Positions 34,404-44,114 of a DNA stretch of 64,000 nucleotides are shown here, piece after piece. The notes beneath the pieces are model-generated. The model ran no database searches, was not told the DNA's origin, and worked only from the letters and a program-made list of their open reading frames with translations. The first letter of the stretch is position 1. Every line of letters begins with the position of its first letter. Both the position numbers and the translations under genes were made by a program. This DNA comes from Smaragdicoccus niigatensis DSM 44881 = NBRC 103563 (GTDB lineage Bacteria; Actinomycetota; Actinomycetes; Mycobacteriales; Mycobacteriaceae), in contig NZ_AQXZ01000017.1 of assembly GCF_000380645.1 (NCBI RefSeq), forward strand, positions 434,001 through 498,000. Direction: 5' to 3'.

Positions 34404-35699
34404 TTACTGGTTGAATCGCGAATCAACGCGCAAGGTGGCCGCGGCTTTGAGCACGACCTCATCGAACTCGGCATGCGGATCGGAGTCGAGAACGATCGCT
34501 CCGCCGGCGCCGACATGCATCTGACCGTCGGCAAAGACGGCCGTTCGGATGACGACATTGAGGTCGGCCGCCCCGTTGAGGCTGAGGTAGCCGATCGTCC
34601 CCGAATAGATCCCGCGAGCCATTGGCTCGAGCTCATCGATGATCTCGAGCGTTCTGATCTTCGGTGCTCCGGTCATCGATCCGCCCGGAAAGCAGGCACG
34701 GACGCAGTCGAGGACGGTGGCCTCCGGCCGCAGTTGCCCGCGAATCGTCGACACCAGTTGGTGCACCGTCGGGTAGGTCTCGGTCACCATGAGCTCAGGC
34801 ACCTTGACCGACCCCGGTAGGCAGACCCGGCCGAGGTCGTTGCGTAGCAGGTCGACGATGATGAGGTTCTCGGCCGCGATCTTCGGATCGGACAACAGTG
34901 AGTCCCGCAGGGCCGCATCCTCTTCCGGTGTCGCGCCGCGGCGGGCCGTGCCTTTGATCGGCCGCGTTTCGACCCGGTGCCCGGGATCGATGCGCAGGAA
35001 TCGCTCCGGCGACGAGCAGGCGACTTCGACCGTCCCGAACCGCAGGTACGCGGCCTCGGGCGCCGGGTTACTGCGGCGCAGGCGCCGGTAGAACGCGAAT
35101 CCGGACTCGATCGCGTCGACCACGACGTGGTTCGTCAGGCAGATCTCGTACGACTCACCAGCCTGCAGTTGGGCTTGGCACCGGCGCACGTCTTCCATGT
35201 AGTCCGTGCGCCCGACGCTCAGTGCCGCCTCGACCTTGTGCAGGTCGGGGACCGCGGTCTCGTACGCGACCGGCTGGTCGTCCGGGATTTCCGCCAGGTC
35301 GGGAGCCCAATCCGGGTCGACCGACACCGAATACGTGGCCCGGCCGATGTGGTCGATCGCGAGGTAGCGGTCGGCGCAGATCCAGCCGGCATCCGGCACC
35401 CACGATCGATGCCCGACGGGGGAGCCGCACGCGGCCTTCATCTCGTAGCCGAAGTAGCCGACGAATCCGCCGAGGAAGTCGAACGGAAGCTCGGGGGACT
35501 CCACGGAGTCGCGCAGCCGGGGCGCGAGCTCGTCGAAGGCGTGCGGGCCGATGATCACATCGTCGGAGGCTCCGAGGTACGACACCGCACTCGTCCGGTC
35601 GAGCCAGAAAGCGTTCTCGGCGTCACCGAACAGCCGCTCGAACGCCGCTTCCGGATCGATCGCCCGATCGATCCGTCGGACGTGCAGCCGGACAGTCAT
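34404..35699 (-). CDS. pabB: aminodeoxychorismate synthase component I
   Basis: A 431-aa chorismate-utilising enzyme of the TrpE/PabB family. It shows PIKGTARRGATPEED, VDLLRNDLGRVC, GSVKVPELM, FPGGSMTGAPKIRTLEIIDELEP and GIYSGTIGYLS. The size and short N-terminus fit PabB, which with a glutaminase makes 4-amino-4-deoxychorismate for folate. It appears to be a housekeeping gene caught between LCP and WecG genes. ATG start. No pabC is adjacent. Confidence 0.88.
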   Translation of the reverse strand: MTVRLHVRRIDRAIDPEAAFERLFGDAENAFWLDRTSAVSYLGASDDVIIGPHAFDELAPRLRDSVESPELPFDFLGGFVGYFGYEMKAACGSPVGHRSWVPDAGWICADRYLAIDHIGRATYSVSVDPDWAPDLAEIPDDQPVAYETAVPDLHKVEAALSVGRTDYMEDVRRCQAQLQAGESYEICLTNHVVVDAIESGFAFYRRLRRSNPAPEAAYLRFGTVEVACSSPERFLRIDPGHRVETRPIKGTARRGATPEEDAALRDSLLSDPKIAAENLIIVDLLRNDLGRVCLPGSVKVPELMVTETYPTVHQLVSTIRGQLRPEATVLDCVRACFPGGSMTGAPKIRTLEIIDELEPMARGIYSGTIGYLSLNGAADLNVVIRTAVFADGQMHVGAGGAIVLDSDPHAEFDEVVLKAAATLRVDSRFNQ

Positions 35700-35732
35700 T
35701 GCTTTCCCAACCAGTGATGGATGCGAAAAACG

Positions 35733-37178
35733 TTAGTTGATGCAGTCTTCCGACGTGTACGTGCGGTCGAGAGTGTCCGACTCACCCTTCGACGAACCGG
35801 ATTCGGACGTGGACGTTTTCGTCTTGGTGGTGGTGGTTTCGGTCGTCGTCTCATCGCCCTGCGACGGAACCTGAATTCCGTCGGTGCCGAGCGCCAGTGT
35901 CACCGTGGTGGCCGACTTCTTGAACCCGACGATCGCGCCCGGAACAGCCTTGGCCAGTGTCTTGGCCTGCGCTTCCATACCGGGCCCGTAGGTGATCGTG
36001 GTGAGGGTCGTGGTGTCCTCGAGCGCGTCGGGTTCGAGCGTCGTGAAGCCGAGCGATTTCAGATTCTCCGTCGCAGTGTCAGCCTGGCCGTATTCGCCCG
36101 TGCCGTTGAGGACCTGAACGGACACGTCCTTGCGCGGAAGGATCGTCGCCTCGCTGTATTCCTTCGTCTCACCGACGACGGTCGAGATGAAGGCCGGCAT
36201 CGCGTTCCAGTCGACGGCCACGATCGAGATCTCCTCGCCGCCGTCGCCCTCGATCGTCGGCGTTCCGGTGATCGGAATCGTCGCGAAGGTGACATTGCCA
36301 GCGGAGATGTTCTGCATCTGGCGCGAGAACTTGAGCAGGTCGAGAGTCGGGTCGGTCTGCAGGGCATTCGATACGGCGTCGAGGAGGCGCTGCAAGCGGG
36401 CGGGCTTGAGCAACATGCCGCTCGAGATGACCTTCCGCAGCGCAGCAGACATGAAGTACTGCTGGCGAACCTGGCGGTCGAGGTCGCCGCGGGGGAGACC
36501 GTGACGCTGGCGGACGAAGGCCAGTGCTTGGGACGCGTTGAGGTATTGCTCGCCGGCCGCGAAGTCGGCGCCGGAGAATTCGTCGTACGTCGCCTCGTTG
36601 AGGCACACCTTGATGGGGCCGAGTTCCTGGGCGATCGTGTAGAAGCCGAGCAGCGAGACGCGCACGAAGTGGTCGATTTTGAGTCCGGTCATGCCTTGGA
36701 TCGTGCGCACCAGCAGTCGGATTCCGCCGGCTTCGCCGCCCGCTTCGTTGCCGAGTGAGAAGGCGGCGTTGAGCTTGCGTTTGCCATAGCCGCCGGGAAT
36801 CGTCACCCACGAATCGCGGGGGAACGAGATGACGGTTGCTCGGGCGCCGTTGGCCGGCACGTGCAGCAACATCATCGTGTCGGTATTGAGGTCGGCAGTG
36901 TCGGCGTGCGTGCCCGCGTGGAGTTCGTCGATTTCCTGCTGGGTCATGCCTTCGGGACGGTGATCGTCGCCGAGCAAGAGGATGTTCTGGTCTTCGCCGT
37001 CGACGTCCGGGGTGTTGTCTCCCGTGCCGATGTCGATGAACGAGACGCCGCTGGTGAGGTGGTTCAGGCTGGCCCAGCCATACCCGGACGTGCCAAGGAT
37101 GACCAGCGACAACACCATCGCCACGGCCTGCGCAGCACGATGCACGAGACGCGAGGTGGTCTCCACTGTCCGGTGCAT
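35733..37178 (-). CDS. LCP-family cell-wall glycopolymer ligase
   Basis: A 481-aa LytR-CpsA-Psr protein. One membrane helix near residues 16-36 is followed by an extracytoplasmic catalytic domain with LLGDDHRPEG, LNTDTMMLLHVPANGARATVISFPRDSW, GYGKRKLNAAFSLG and VDHF-like elements. A C-terminal LytR_C-type domain (VQVLNGTGEYGQADTATENLKSLGF) and a Thr/Ser-rich tail follow. LCP enzymes transfer undecaprenyl-PP-linked polymers to peptidoglycan or arabinogalactan-type acceptors, so it may anchor one of the glycans made here. ATG start. Divergent from the operon at 37560. Confidence 0.92.
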   Translation of the reverse strand: MHRTVETTSRLVHRAAQAVAMVLSLVILGTSGYGWASLNHLTSGVSFIDIGTGDNTPDVDGEDQNILLLGDDHRPEGMTQQEIDELHAGTHADTADLNTDTMMLLHVPANGARATVISFPRDSWVTIPGGYGKRKLNAAFSLGNEAGGEAGGIRLLVRTIQGMTGLKIDHFVRVSLLGFYTIAQELGPIKVCLNEATYDEFSGADFAAGEQYLNASQALAFVRQRHGLPRGDLDRQVRQQYFMSAALRKVISSGMLLKPARLQRLLDAVSNALQTDPTLDLLKFSRQMQNISAGNVTFATIPITGTPTIEGDGGEEISIVAVDWNAMPAFISTVVGETKEYSEATILPRKDVSVQVLNGTGEYGQADTATENLKSLGFTTLEPDALEDTTTLTTITYGPGMEAQAKTLAKAVPGAIVGFKKSATTVTLALGTDGIQVPSQGDETTTETTTTKTKTSTSESGSSKGESDTLDRTYTSEDCIN

Positions 37179-37559
37179 GCGTGGATGCTATCGGCTGCGC
37201 TGAGCGAAAACGATCACCAGGTAGTCGATGCGGTCACAATTTCCCTGCGAATAGATGAATGTCCCTAATCGACTTGTGAATTCGGGAATTACGGGTATTC
37301 ACCTCACAGGAAACCGTTATCGAATTCCCAGCCTATTTGCCAAAAGATGCTTTCCGCTTTGGCGGGATTGCCGGGTTCGTCCGGACTCGGCGGCCGCCCC
37401 ACTGCAGACCTTGTAGTCGGTTTGACTGACAGTTGGACTTGATCACGCGCATAATTCTGGGACCGACTGGGGTGGAACGGTGCGCTTGCGGGTTAGAATA
37501 AACCGTCCGGTTGGTACGTTCCGTAGCCTCGTCTGCATTTTCGTTTGGAGGATCGCGGT
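37179..37559. promoter_or_regulatory. 381-bp divergent intergenic region (LCP / GT operon)
   Basis: No gene is visible here. The part near the plus-strand operon has a -10-like TAGAAT at 37494-37499 and, further up, TTGACT at 37422-37427 and CATAAT at 37450-37455. None is paired with a partner at ideal spacing. GGAGG at about 37547-37551 is the ribosome binding site of the 37560 gene. It must contain promoters for both directions. Confidence 0.45.
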
Positions 37560-38669
37560 ATGCCCTCAGTAACGGTGCTGGGGACCAGGGGATATCCGAG
37601 CTACTACGGCGGCTTCGAGACCATGGTTCGGCGAATCGCGCCCTACCTGTGCGACGAGGGCTGGGATGTCACCGTTTACAACCGCGCAGGCATCGACCGT
37701 CGCCAACACGTCGCCGATCCGCGCGTGCATACGATCGTCACTCCCGGAATCGAGACCACCTCGGCGAGCACCCTGTCCTACGGGTTGAGCGCCGCGGTGC
37801 ACGCGAGCTGGCGCAAGCCCGACGTCGCGCTCATCATGAACGTCGCCAACGGCTACTTCCTCCCGATGCTCAAGAAGCGCGGAATCCCGACCGTCGTCAA
37901 CGTCGACGGAGTCGAGTGGGAGCGCGCGAAGTGGAGCAAGCCCGCCCGTGCGGTGTTCTACAAGGGTGCGCGGCTCGTGGCGAAGCACGCCGATGTCATC
38001 GTGTGCGATTCGAAGGCCATCGCCGAGCTGTGGCGCCGCGAGTTCAAGCGGGAGAGCATCTACATCCCGTACGGTGCGGAGACTCCGGGGCCGTTGCCGC
38101 GGGTCGACCGGTTGAACGGCAACCCGTACGCCTTGATGGTGAGCCGATTCGTTCCGGAGAACACGATCAGCGAGTTCCTCGACGCAACGACCATCATCAG
38201 CCGGGACTGGGACGTCGTAATCGTCGGCGGCGCGGCGCATGGTGGACCGCTCGATCACCGCGTCCGTCACCTGGCGAGGTCGAACGATCGGGTGCACTGG
38301 TTCGGCCACCTGGAAGACGACGATGTTCTGTTCTCGCTGTGGCAGCATGCGGGCACGTACTTCCACGGTCACAGCGTCGGTGGTACCAACCCCGCGCTCG
38401 TGCAGGCCATGGCGTGCGGCTCGCCGACCGTCGCGCGCGACACGATCTTCAACCGCGAAGTGCTCAGCGACGCCGGTGTCTTCACCGAACCGGACCCGGG
38501 CGATATCGCCGACGCGGTCCAGACGCTGCTCGCGGACCCGCCGCGTCAGGAAGAGTTGAGCAAGCGCGTCCGTCGCGAGGCGGAATCGCGCTACGGCTGG
38601 GACGCGGTGCTTCGCGCCTACAACGAGACCCTCACAGACGCGATCGGGCGTCGACCGGCGTCGCGTTGA
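37560..38669 (+). CDS. DUF1972/GT4 rhamnosyltransferase-like glycosyltransferase
   Basis: A 369-aa glycosyltransferase. The N-terminal DUF1972 region is SVTVLGTRGYPSYYGGFETMVRRIAPYL, typical of Cps2T/RgpA-like beta-1,4 rhamnosyltransferases. The GT4 donor domain includes YALMVSRFVPENTISEFLDA, YFHGHSVGGTNPALVQAMACGSP and the E-x7-E region. The ATG has GGAGG 8 bases upstream. The stop overlaps the next gene's TTG (TTGA). First gene of the tightly packed 37560-44114 operon, so it likely acts early in that repeat unit. Confidence 0.9.
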   Translation: MPSVTVLGTRGYPSYYGGFETMVRRIAPYLCDEGWDVTVYNRAGIDRRQHVADPRVHTIVTPGIETTSASTLSYGLSAAVHASWRKPDVALIMNVANGYFLPMLKKRGIPTVVNVDGVEWERAKWSKPARAVFYKGARLVAKHADVIVCDSKAIAELWRREFKRESIYIPYGAETPGPLPRVDRLNGNPYALMVSRFVPENTISEFLDATTIISRDWDVVIVGGAAHGGPLDHRVRHLARSNDRVHWFGHLEDDDVLFSLWQHAGTYFHGHSVGGTNPALVQAMACGSPTVARDTIFNREVLSDAGVFTEPDPGDIADAVQTLLADPPRQEELSKRVRREAESRYGWDAVLRAYNETLTDAIGRRPASR

Positions 38670-39715
38670 AGGTTCTCTTCGACGGATTCTGGTGGCATTC
38701 CGGTCCACCGTCCGGGCGGACTGTCCTGCGCGAGACCGTTCGGGCCTGGCGCCGCGCATACCCGGACGACGCGTTGACACTCGCGGTGCCTCGGCGCGAC
38801 CTGTCCGTGGCAGACATTCCGGCGGGTGTCGCCGTCATCGGAACCATGATGAATCTTCATCCGCTGGTGAATGGGATCGAGCTCGCGCGGCTGTCCCGTG
38901 AATTCGACGCGGTCGTCGCGCAGAATTTCGCGCCCTGGACCGGTCGATCAGCGGTATTCATCCACGATGCGCTGTTCAAGTCGCATCCCGAGTGGTTCAC
39001 GCGATCCGAACGTCTGTACCTGGCACCGATTCCCGCGATGGCCCGGCGAGCGGCCGTCGTTCTCACGTCGTCGAGCGCGGAGGCCGCGCGGATTCGGCAC
39101 GAGATCCCGAAAACCGGGCCGGTCGTGGCCACGGGACTCGGACTTGCGACCGAGCTCGCGAACACCCCGTCCGAGGAGCCGGCAGATCTCGGGCTCAAGC
39201 GGGGGCGATTTCTGCTGTCGGTGGGACGGCTGAATATCCGGAAGAACCTCGAGCGCACGATCGAGTCGTCGCTTGAGTCGGGAGTCGTGACTGCGGACTG
39301 TCCGCTGATCATCGTCGGTGGGGAGGACGGCCGTGGCGAACGGTCCGTCGACGCACCTGCGGGCGCGGTTCGGTTCGTGGGCCATCGATCAAATGCGCAA
39401 CTGCGCTGGCTCTACGAGAACTGTGCGCTGTTTCTGTTCCTGTCCCTTGACGAGGGATTCGGACTGCCGCCGGTGGAGGCGCACGAATTCGGGGCGCCGG
39501 TGATCGTGAGTGACATTCCGGCGACACGCGAGTCACTCGACGGGATGGACGGGGTGACATTCGTCAATCCGCTCAACGGTAGACAACTTTCGGAGCAGAT
39601 CGCCTCCAAGATCACCGCGGACCGGGTAACAAAGACCCCGACAGATCCTGCCGCGGCGTGGAACGAGTGTGTCCGGACCATCCGGGATGCCCTCCATGCG
39701 GCCCGACAAAGGTGA
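38666..39715 (+). CDS. GT4-family glycosyltransferase
   Basis: A 349-aa GT-B enzyme. It opens LKVLFDGFWWHSGPPSGRTVLRE and carries FLLSVGRLNIRKNLERTIE, RFVGHRSNAQLRWLYENCALFLF and LDEGFGLPPVEAHEFGAPVIVSD, clear GT4 donor-site elements of the mannosyl/rhamnosyl type. The frame is open more than 1 kb upstream through the preceding gene, but only the TTG at 38666, overlapping the upstream TGA, makes sense. The stop overlaps the next GTG (GTGA). Confidence 0.88.
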   Translation: MKVLFDGFWWHSGPPSGRTVLRETVRAWRRAYPDDALTLAVPRRDLSVADIPAGVAVIGTMMNLHPLVNGIELARLSREFDAVVAQNFAPWTGRSAVFIHDALFKSHPEWFTRSERLYLAPIPAMARRAAVVLTSSSAEAARIRHEIPKTGPVVATGLGLATELANTPSEEPADLGLKRGRFLLSVGRLNIRKNLERTIESSLESGVVTADCPLIIVGGEDGRGERSVDAPAGAVRFVGHRSNAQLRWLYENCALFLFLSLDEGFGLPPVEAHEFGAPVIVSDIPATRESLDGMDGVTFVNPLNGRQLSEQIASKITADRVTKTPTDPAAAWNECVRTIRDALHAARQR

Positions 39716-40416
39716 CATTTTCCGTGCCCGTTGAACGCGTGATCCGCGACCTGTACCGCAAGGTTCGGGGTCGGCCGATGGCGGACGAGGTTCCGTCGGA
39801 TGTGGCGCTGGCGTTTGCCTTCCACCGCGGTGCCGATGCCGTCCGGGGAACTGTTCGATCGTTTGCCTCGCGCCGGGTTTCGGTACATCTCCGCGGACGC
39901 CGGGTCCAGGTCCGAACCTCCCGAATGCTCACCGTCGGCAAATGGGTGTGCTTCGGCGACGACGTCGTCATCGATGCGTTCTCGCGGAACGGCGTCACCA
40001 TCGGCGACTACGTGACCGTCGGTCGCGGGGCGTCGATCCTCGGGTCGGGCGTCATCGCCAACCCGGGCGAGGGCATCTCCATCGGAGAGGGCACGTCGAT
40101 CGGGTCGTTCAACGTCATCTGGGGACAGGGTGGCGTGACGATCGGCGAGAACTGCCTCTTCGGGCCCAACGTCGTGGTCGTCAGCGAGAACCATCGGATC
40201 GGTGACCTCGACCTGCCGATCCGCCTGCAGGGCGAGGACCGTGCGCCGGTCGGCATCGGTGACAACTGCTGGCTCGGTGCGAACGTCGTCGTCACCGCGG
40301 GCGTGACGATCGGCTCGGGAGCCGTCATCGGTGCCGGGTCGGTCGTGGTGCACGATGTGCCCGAGAACGCGATTGTTGTGGGGGCGCCGGCGCGAGTCGT
40401 GCGGCAACGAGGTTGA
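39712..40416 (+). CDS. hexapeptide acyltransferase
   Basis: A 234-aa left-handed beta-helix acyltransferase. The C-terminal half shows repeated hexapeptides (GVTIGDYVTVGRGASILGSG, GISIGEGTSIGSFN, IGENCLFGPNVVVVSENHRI, IGDNCWLGANVVVTAGVTIG) and ends with the common VVVHDVPENAIVVGAPARVV. It probably O-acetylates a sugar of the repeat unit or nucleotide sugar. The GTG lies in a GTGA overlap with the upstream gene. The stop shares a base with the next ATG. The acceptor is unknown. Confidence 0.88.
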   Translation: MTFSVPVERVIRDLYRKVRGRPMADEVPSDVALAFAFHRGADAVRGTVRSFASRRVSVHLRGRRVQVRTSRMLTVGKWVCFGDDVVIDAFSRNGVTIGDYVTVGRGASILGSGVIANPGEGISIGEGTSIGSFNVIWGQGGVTIGENCLFGPNVVVVSENHRIGDLDLPIRLQGEDRAPVGIGDNCWLGANVVVTAGVTIGSGAVIGAGSVVVHDVPENAIVVGAPARVVRQRG

Positions 40417-41363
40417 TGAACCCCCTCGTGTCGGTCGTGATCGTCACGTACAACAGTGCCGATCACATCGCGCACTGCCTCGAACCGCTCGCCGACTCCC
40501 CGGATTTCGAGATCAGCGTCATCGACAACGCCTCGGCCGATAACACCGTCGAGGTTGTCCGGTCGCGGTTCCCGAAGGTCACCGTCATCGAAAGCCCGGT
40601 CAACGCGGGATTTGCCGTGGCGGTGAACACGGCGGCGAAGTTAGCGCGCGGTGACGTCGTCCTTCTGCTCAATCCGGACGCCGTCATCAGTGCTGCGGGT
40701 GTCCGCGAGTTGGTCGAGGAAGTCCTGCGACCCGGTGTCGGTGTCGTGGGACCGCGCATCGACCATCCGACCGGGCGACTGCGCATCATGTCCGCAGGTC
40801 GGCAGCCGCACCTGTGGCCGATCTTCACTCACTTCTCCGGCCTGTCCAGGTTGTCCGCGTCTCGAATAATGAAGGGACACTACCTCTTTCAGTCAAGGAT
40901 CGCCGGTGGACGAATCGACACCGAGTGGGTCACCGGCGCCTGCATGGCGGTGCGGGGCGAGGTGTGGCGACAACTCGGCGGCCTCAGTGAGCGCTGGTTC
41001 ATGTACGCCGAGGACATCGAATTCTGTCATCGGGTGCGTGCCGCGGGGTTCCGGATCGTTGCGTTGCCCAACGTCACCGCCACGCACATCCTCGGCGCGA
41101 GTTCGGACCCCGATGCGCCGCCGGACTCCGCGTGGATCCTCAATCTGTTCGACTACTACTGCGCGTTTCTCGCACCGACCCGGATTCACATGGCGCTGTG
41201 GAAAGTCGTCGTGGTGTGCGGCCTGGCGTCGCGGTCGGTCGCCTTCGGTGTCCTCGCGCGACTTCGGCGGGAACGCCGTGATGAGTGGATTCGTGAGTCG
41301 CACCGATTCCGCATCCACGCAGGTGCACTCTGGAAGCAACCGTTTTCTTCCAGGAAGCGTTGA
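40416..41363 (+). CDS. GT2 rhamnosyltransferase-like glycosyltransferase
   Basis: A 315-aa GT-A family 2 enzyme. VSVVIVTYNSADHIAHCLEPL, VIDNASADNTVEVV and LLLNPDAVI give the nucleotide-binding and DxD-like region, and WVTGACMAVRGEVWRQLGGLSERWFMYAEDIEFC is the acceptor-side motif seen in WbbL-type rhamnosyltransferases. It may therefore add rhamnose or a related 6-deoxyhexose, which fits the Gmd-like enzymes in the window. The ATG overlaps the previous TGA. The next gene begins with a TTGA overlap. Confidence 0.88.
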   Translation: MNPLVSVVIVTYNSADHIAHCLEPLADSPDFEISVIDNASADNTVEVVRSRFPKVTVIESPVNAGFAVAVNTAAKLARGDVVLLLNPDAVISAAGVRELVEEVLRPGVGVVGPRIDHPTGRLRIMSAGRQPHLWPIFTHFSGLSRLSASRIMKGHYLFQSRIAGGRIDTEWVTGACMAVRGEVWRQLGGLSERWFMYAEDIEFCHRVRAAGFRIVALPNVTATHILGASSDPDAPPDSAWILNLFDYYCAFLAPTRIHMALWKVVVVCGLASRSVAFGVLARLRRERRDEWIRESHRFRIHAGALWKQPFSSRKR

Positions 41364-42676
41364 CTCAATTGAGCGAGGGGACCGTGCAGAAGAGGGCGGG
41401 AATCGTGTCACGCGCCCTCACCTTGGCGCGTCAGGATTCGCCCGTTCTGGTGATCGGCGCCAACCTTATCGCCGCGGGACTCGGGGTACTGGCGGTTCCC
41501 GTTATCGCTCGCGCGCTCGGACCGAGCGGCCGAGGTGAGACCGCAGCCGGAAACACGCTCGTCTATCTCCTCGCCGTGGTGCTCGCGATCGGGCTTCCGC
41601 TCGAGATCGCGCGGCTCGCCGCGCGGGGAAAGACTGCCGAGGCGCTGCGCAGCGCACGGGTCATCGCGCTCGTCGGATTCGTGCCCGCGACCGGCTTTGC
41701 CGCCATCGCCTATTGGACGATCTTCTCCGACTTCGAGCCCACCGCGCGCCTCGCGTGTGCGGCCGGAGTCGCGCTGTGCCCGTTGAGCGTCAGTTGGATG
41801 GTCGACTCCAGTGTCCTTATCGCGCAGAAGCGATTCCGGGCGCTGTTCGTGCAGCGGGTGTCCAATGCCGCAACATTCCTCGCGGCCGTGGTCTTCCTGT
41901 GGATCACCGGCACCGCGACGACGGCGACCGTCATGCTCGCGAGCATCGCGAGTTCGGCGGTGATGTGCGTGCTCGGGCTCATGTTCACGTGGACGAGCCC
42001 GCGGGGACCGCACATGGAGTTCGGCACGATCCTGCCGCCCAGCCTGCGGATGGCGGGCGGCAATGTGGCGGACGCCGCTCTCAACCGCCTCGACCAAGTG
42101 CTGATCGTGCCGCTGCTCGGCGTCCATGACGCCGGCCTGTATTCGATCGGACTTGCGTTCGGCGTGGTTCCACTGGCCATCGGGCAGGCTCTCGGGGGCG
42201 CATATTTCGCCGATATGGCGAATGCCGAAGGCGACGCTCGGGCCGAACTGAAGGCCGAGGCCGGCCGAGTCGGTCTCGCGGTCGCAGCGGTCACGACTCC
42301 GCTGCTGATCCTGACCGCGATCGTTCTCGTGCCCATCGCCTTCGGCCGAGAGTTCGAAGCCGCAGTCGTCCCGACGGTCATCTATCTCGTCGGTGGGGCC
42401 GCGATGCTCGCCTCGGTGCCATGTTCGGTCACTCTGGTCGCCGAAGGGCGGGGCCACGTGATCACCGCCGCCCAGACCCTCGGGTTGGCCACCAACGTCG
42501 TTCTCCTGCTTTTGATGTCTGGTCCGTTTGGGCTGGTGGGCGCGTCGATCGCCGCCGCGATCGCGTTCGGCGTCGTGCTCGTGGTCTTCCTGACGCGGCT
42601 CCGCGTGCCGTTCGAATCCCTCGTTCCGCGCCCGCGCGATGTAGTCACCGGATTCCGCCGGTTGGCACGAGCCTGA
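41360..42676 (+). CDS. Wzx-type flippase (second of three)
   Basis: A 438-aa polytopic MOP-superfamily protein with about 12-14 hydrophobic segments. Characteristic parts are VLAVPVIARALGPSGRGETAAGNTLVYLL, LNRLDQVLIVPLLGVHDAGLYSIGLAFG and LVAEGRGHVITAAQTLGLATNVVLL. It would flip the lipid-linked unit made by the 37560-41363 enzymes. The TTG at 41360 overlaps the preceding TGA. A GTG at 41384 is an alternative. The Wzy-like gene follows after 43 bp. Confidence 0.88.
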   Translation: MTQLSEGTVQKRAGIVSRALTLARQDSPVLVIGANLIAAGLGVLAVPVIARALGPSGRGETAAGNTLVYLLAVVLAIGLPLEIARLAARGKTAEALRSARVIALVGFVPATGFAAIAYWTIFSDFEPTARLACAAGVALCPLSVSWMVDSSVLIAQKRFRALFVQRVSNAATFLAAVVFLWITGTATTATVMLASIASSAVMCVLGLMFTWTSPRGPHMEFGTILPPSLRMAGGNVADAALNRLDQVLIVPLLGVHDAGLYSIGLAFGVVPLAIGQALGGAYFADMANAEGDARAELKAEAGRVGLAVAAVTTPLLILTAIVLVPIAFGREFEAAVVPTVIYLVGGAAMLASVPCSVTLVAEGRGHVITAAQTLGLATNVVLLLLMSGPFGLVGASIAAAIAFGVVLVVFLTRLRVPFESLVPRPRDVVTGFRRLARA

Positions 42677-42719
42677 TGACTACAGTGCACTTCGTCGGAT
42701 CGATCGCGAAAGGGTGTTG

Positions 42720-44114
42720 ATGGCGGCGCCGATGGATACCGTCGAGAAACCGACCGTGCCGAATCGCACGATCAACTGGACCGTAATCGCCGTCGGTGCG
42801 ACGGCCTTGGTCTCGCTGACCGGGCGATTCAAGGTCGAGGTCGCGGGGTTCAGTGTCCGTCCCGAGCACCTCGCAACCCTTGTGCTGGCGGCCGTGGTGT
42901 TCGCGCGGGCGGACGGTCGAGCTGCCGGACTCCGTGCGCTACGCCATCCGGTGGTGCTGCTCTTCGGTGCCTATCTCGTGTGGGGTGCGTTCTCGTCGCT
43001 GCTGTTCTCGCCACGGCTGACGAAGAGTGCCGCGATCCTTGGCTGGCTCGGTCTCGACTGGCTCCTCCTGGTCACCTTGCTTTCGGTCGGTGCAGCGGTG
43101 ACGGTCGTTCGTCGATTGAGCGGACCCATCAGCTTCGCGTGGGCCGCTGCGGGCTTCTTGACGTTCGTGATCGCCAATGCGACGAAGGGGTCAGCGCGCC
43201 TGGGCACCCAGTTCGAGTACAACCACAACCTGTACGTCGCAGTCCTCACCGCATTCGAATCGAATATCTACGCGACGTTCCTCTTGCTGTGGACGTTGTT
43301 GTTCGTGCTGGGCACCATGAAGGGCTGGCGGACCATCGCGGCCATTTCGATCGTTTTCCCGCTGGGCTTGATCGCGGCGCAGACGCGCGCCTCGCTGGCT
43401 GCCCTCGGTGCGGGCGTGGCGCTCTACGTCGCGTATGAGGCGATCCGCCAGAAGCGGTCGGGACAACGGAACCTCGCGCTCTTCGTGGCTCCGGTCGCGC
43501 TACTCGTTGGGACCGCCGTCATGTTGGGGGCGTTCAAATTCGCCACCGGGGCGCTCGAACAGGAGCCGGCTCCGCCGCCCGTCAAAACGGTGCAAGTGCA
43601 GACTCCGCAAGGGACCACCGCCGTCATCACGGTGCCGGTCGCACCCGGGAACACGCACGTCAACTTGGACAAGCTGTCGGCCACCGACGAGCAGAGTCGC
43701 GGCGGGACCCTCGACTTCCGGAAGCAGATTCTGATCCTCGCCGCGCAGGACATGCACGGGGCGAATCTCTGGTTCGGCAACGGCGTCAACACGTATCCGC
43801 TGCGGCACGATCGACCCGCTCAGTACGGCGGTGGCACGGGTGACCTGAGCATGCTTCCGGCGCAGATCCTCTACGACGCCGGCATCGTGGGCGTGCTGAT
43901 CCTGTCGGCCATGTTCGGCGCGGTCATGTGGCGCACCCCGCCGTCGCGACGCCCGCTCGCCGCCGGAATTCTCGGGTGTTTCCTCATCGCATCAGCGCTG
44001 ACCAGCGCATTTTGGTTCAGCCCGATCTGGATGATGATCGCGTTCCTCATGCAACCTAGTGCGGAATCTGAAGGTGGTCCTGCTTCTCCGCCCACTCCAG
44101 AATCCGTGCACTGA
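42720..44114 (+). CDS. Wzy/O-antigen ligase-like polymerase (second of three)
   Basis: A 464-aa membrane protein with about 10-12 hydrophobic segments and a large periplasmic-type loop around residues 275-385. The loop contains SRGGTLDFRKQILILAAQDM and an FGNGVNTYPLRHD segment, the arrangement typical of Wzy/WaaL proteins. The motif AAQTRASLAALG resembles the conserved SxSRG..L region. ATG at 42720 with AAAGGG 6 bases upstream. GTG 42714 and TTG 42717 also lie in frame. Its last 59 bases overlap the 3' end of the opposing SGNH-hydrolase gene. Confidence 0.82.
   Translation: MAAPMDTVEKPTVPNRTINWTVIAVGATALVSLTGRFKVEVAGFSVRPEHLATLVLAAVVFARADGRAAGLRALRHPVVLLFGAYLVWGAFSSLLFSPRLTKSAAILGWLGLDWLLLVTLLSVGAAVTVVRRLSGPISFAWAAAGFLTFVIANATKGSARLGTQFEYNHNLYVAVLTAFESNIYATFLLLWTLLFVLGTMKGWRTIAAISIVFPLGLIAAQTRASLAALGAGVALYVAYEAIRQKRSGQRNLALFVAPVALLVGTAVMLGAFKFATGALEQEPAPPPVKTVQVQTPQGTTAVITVPVAPGNTHVNLDKLSATDEQSRGGTLDFRKQILILAAQDMHGANLWFGNGVNTYPLRHDRPAQYGGGTGDLSMLPAQILYDAGIVGVLILSAMFGAVMWRTPPSRRPLAAGILGCFLIASALTSAFWFSPIWMMIAFLMQPSAESEGGPASPPTPESVH

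Noticed and set aside
37511-38665. Long in-frame extension upstream of the glycosyltransferase at 38666, giving a 734-residue reading frame
   Set aside because: The extension overlaps the DUF1972/GT4 gene in another frame and has Arg-rich, family-less sequence. The real gene starts at the TTG overlapping the upstream stop.
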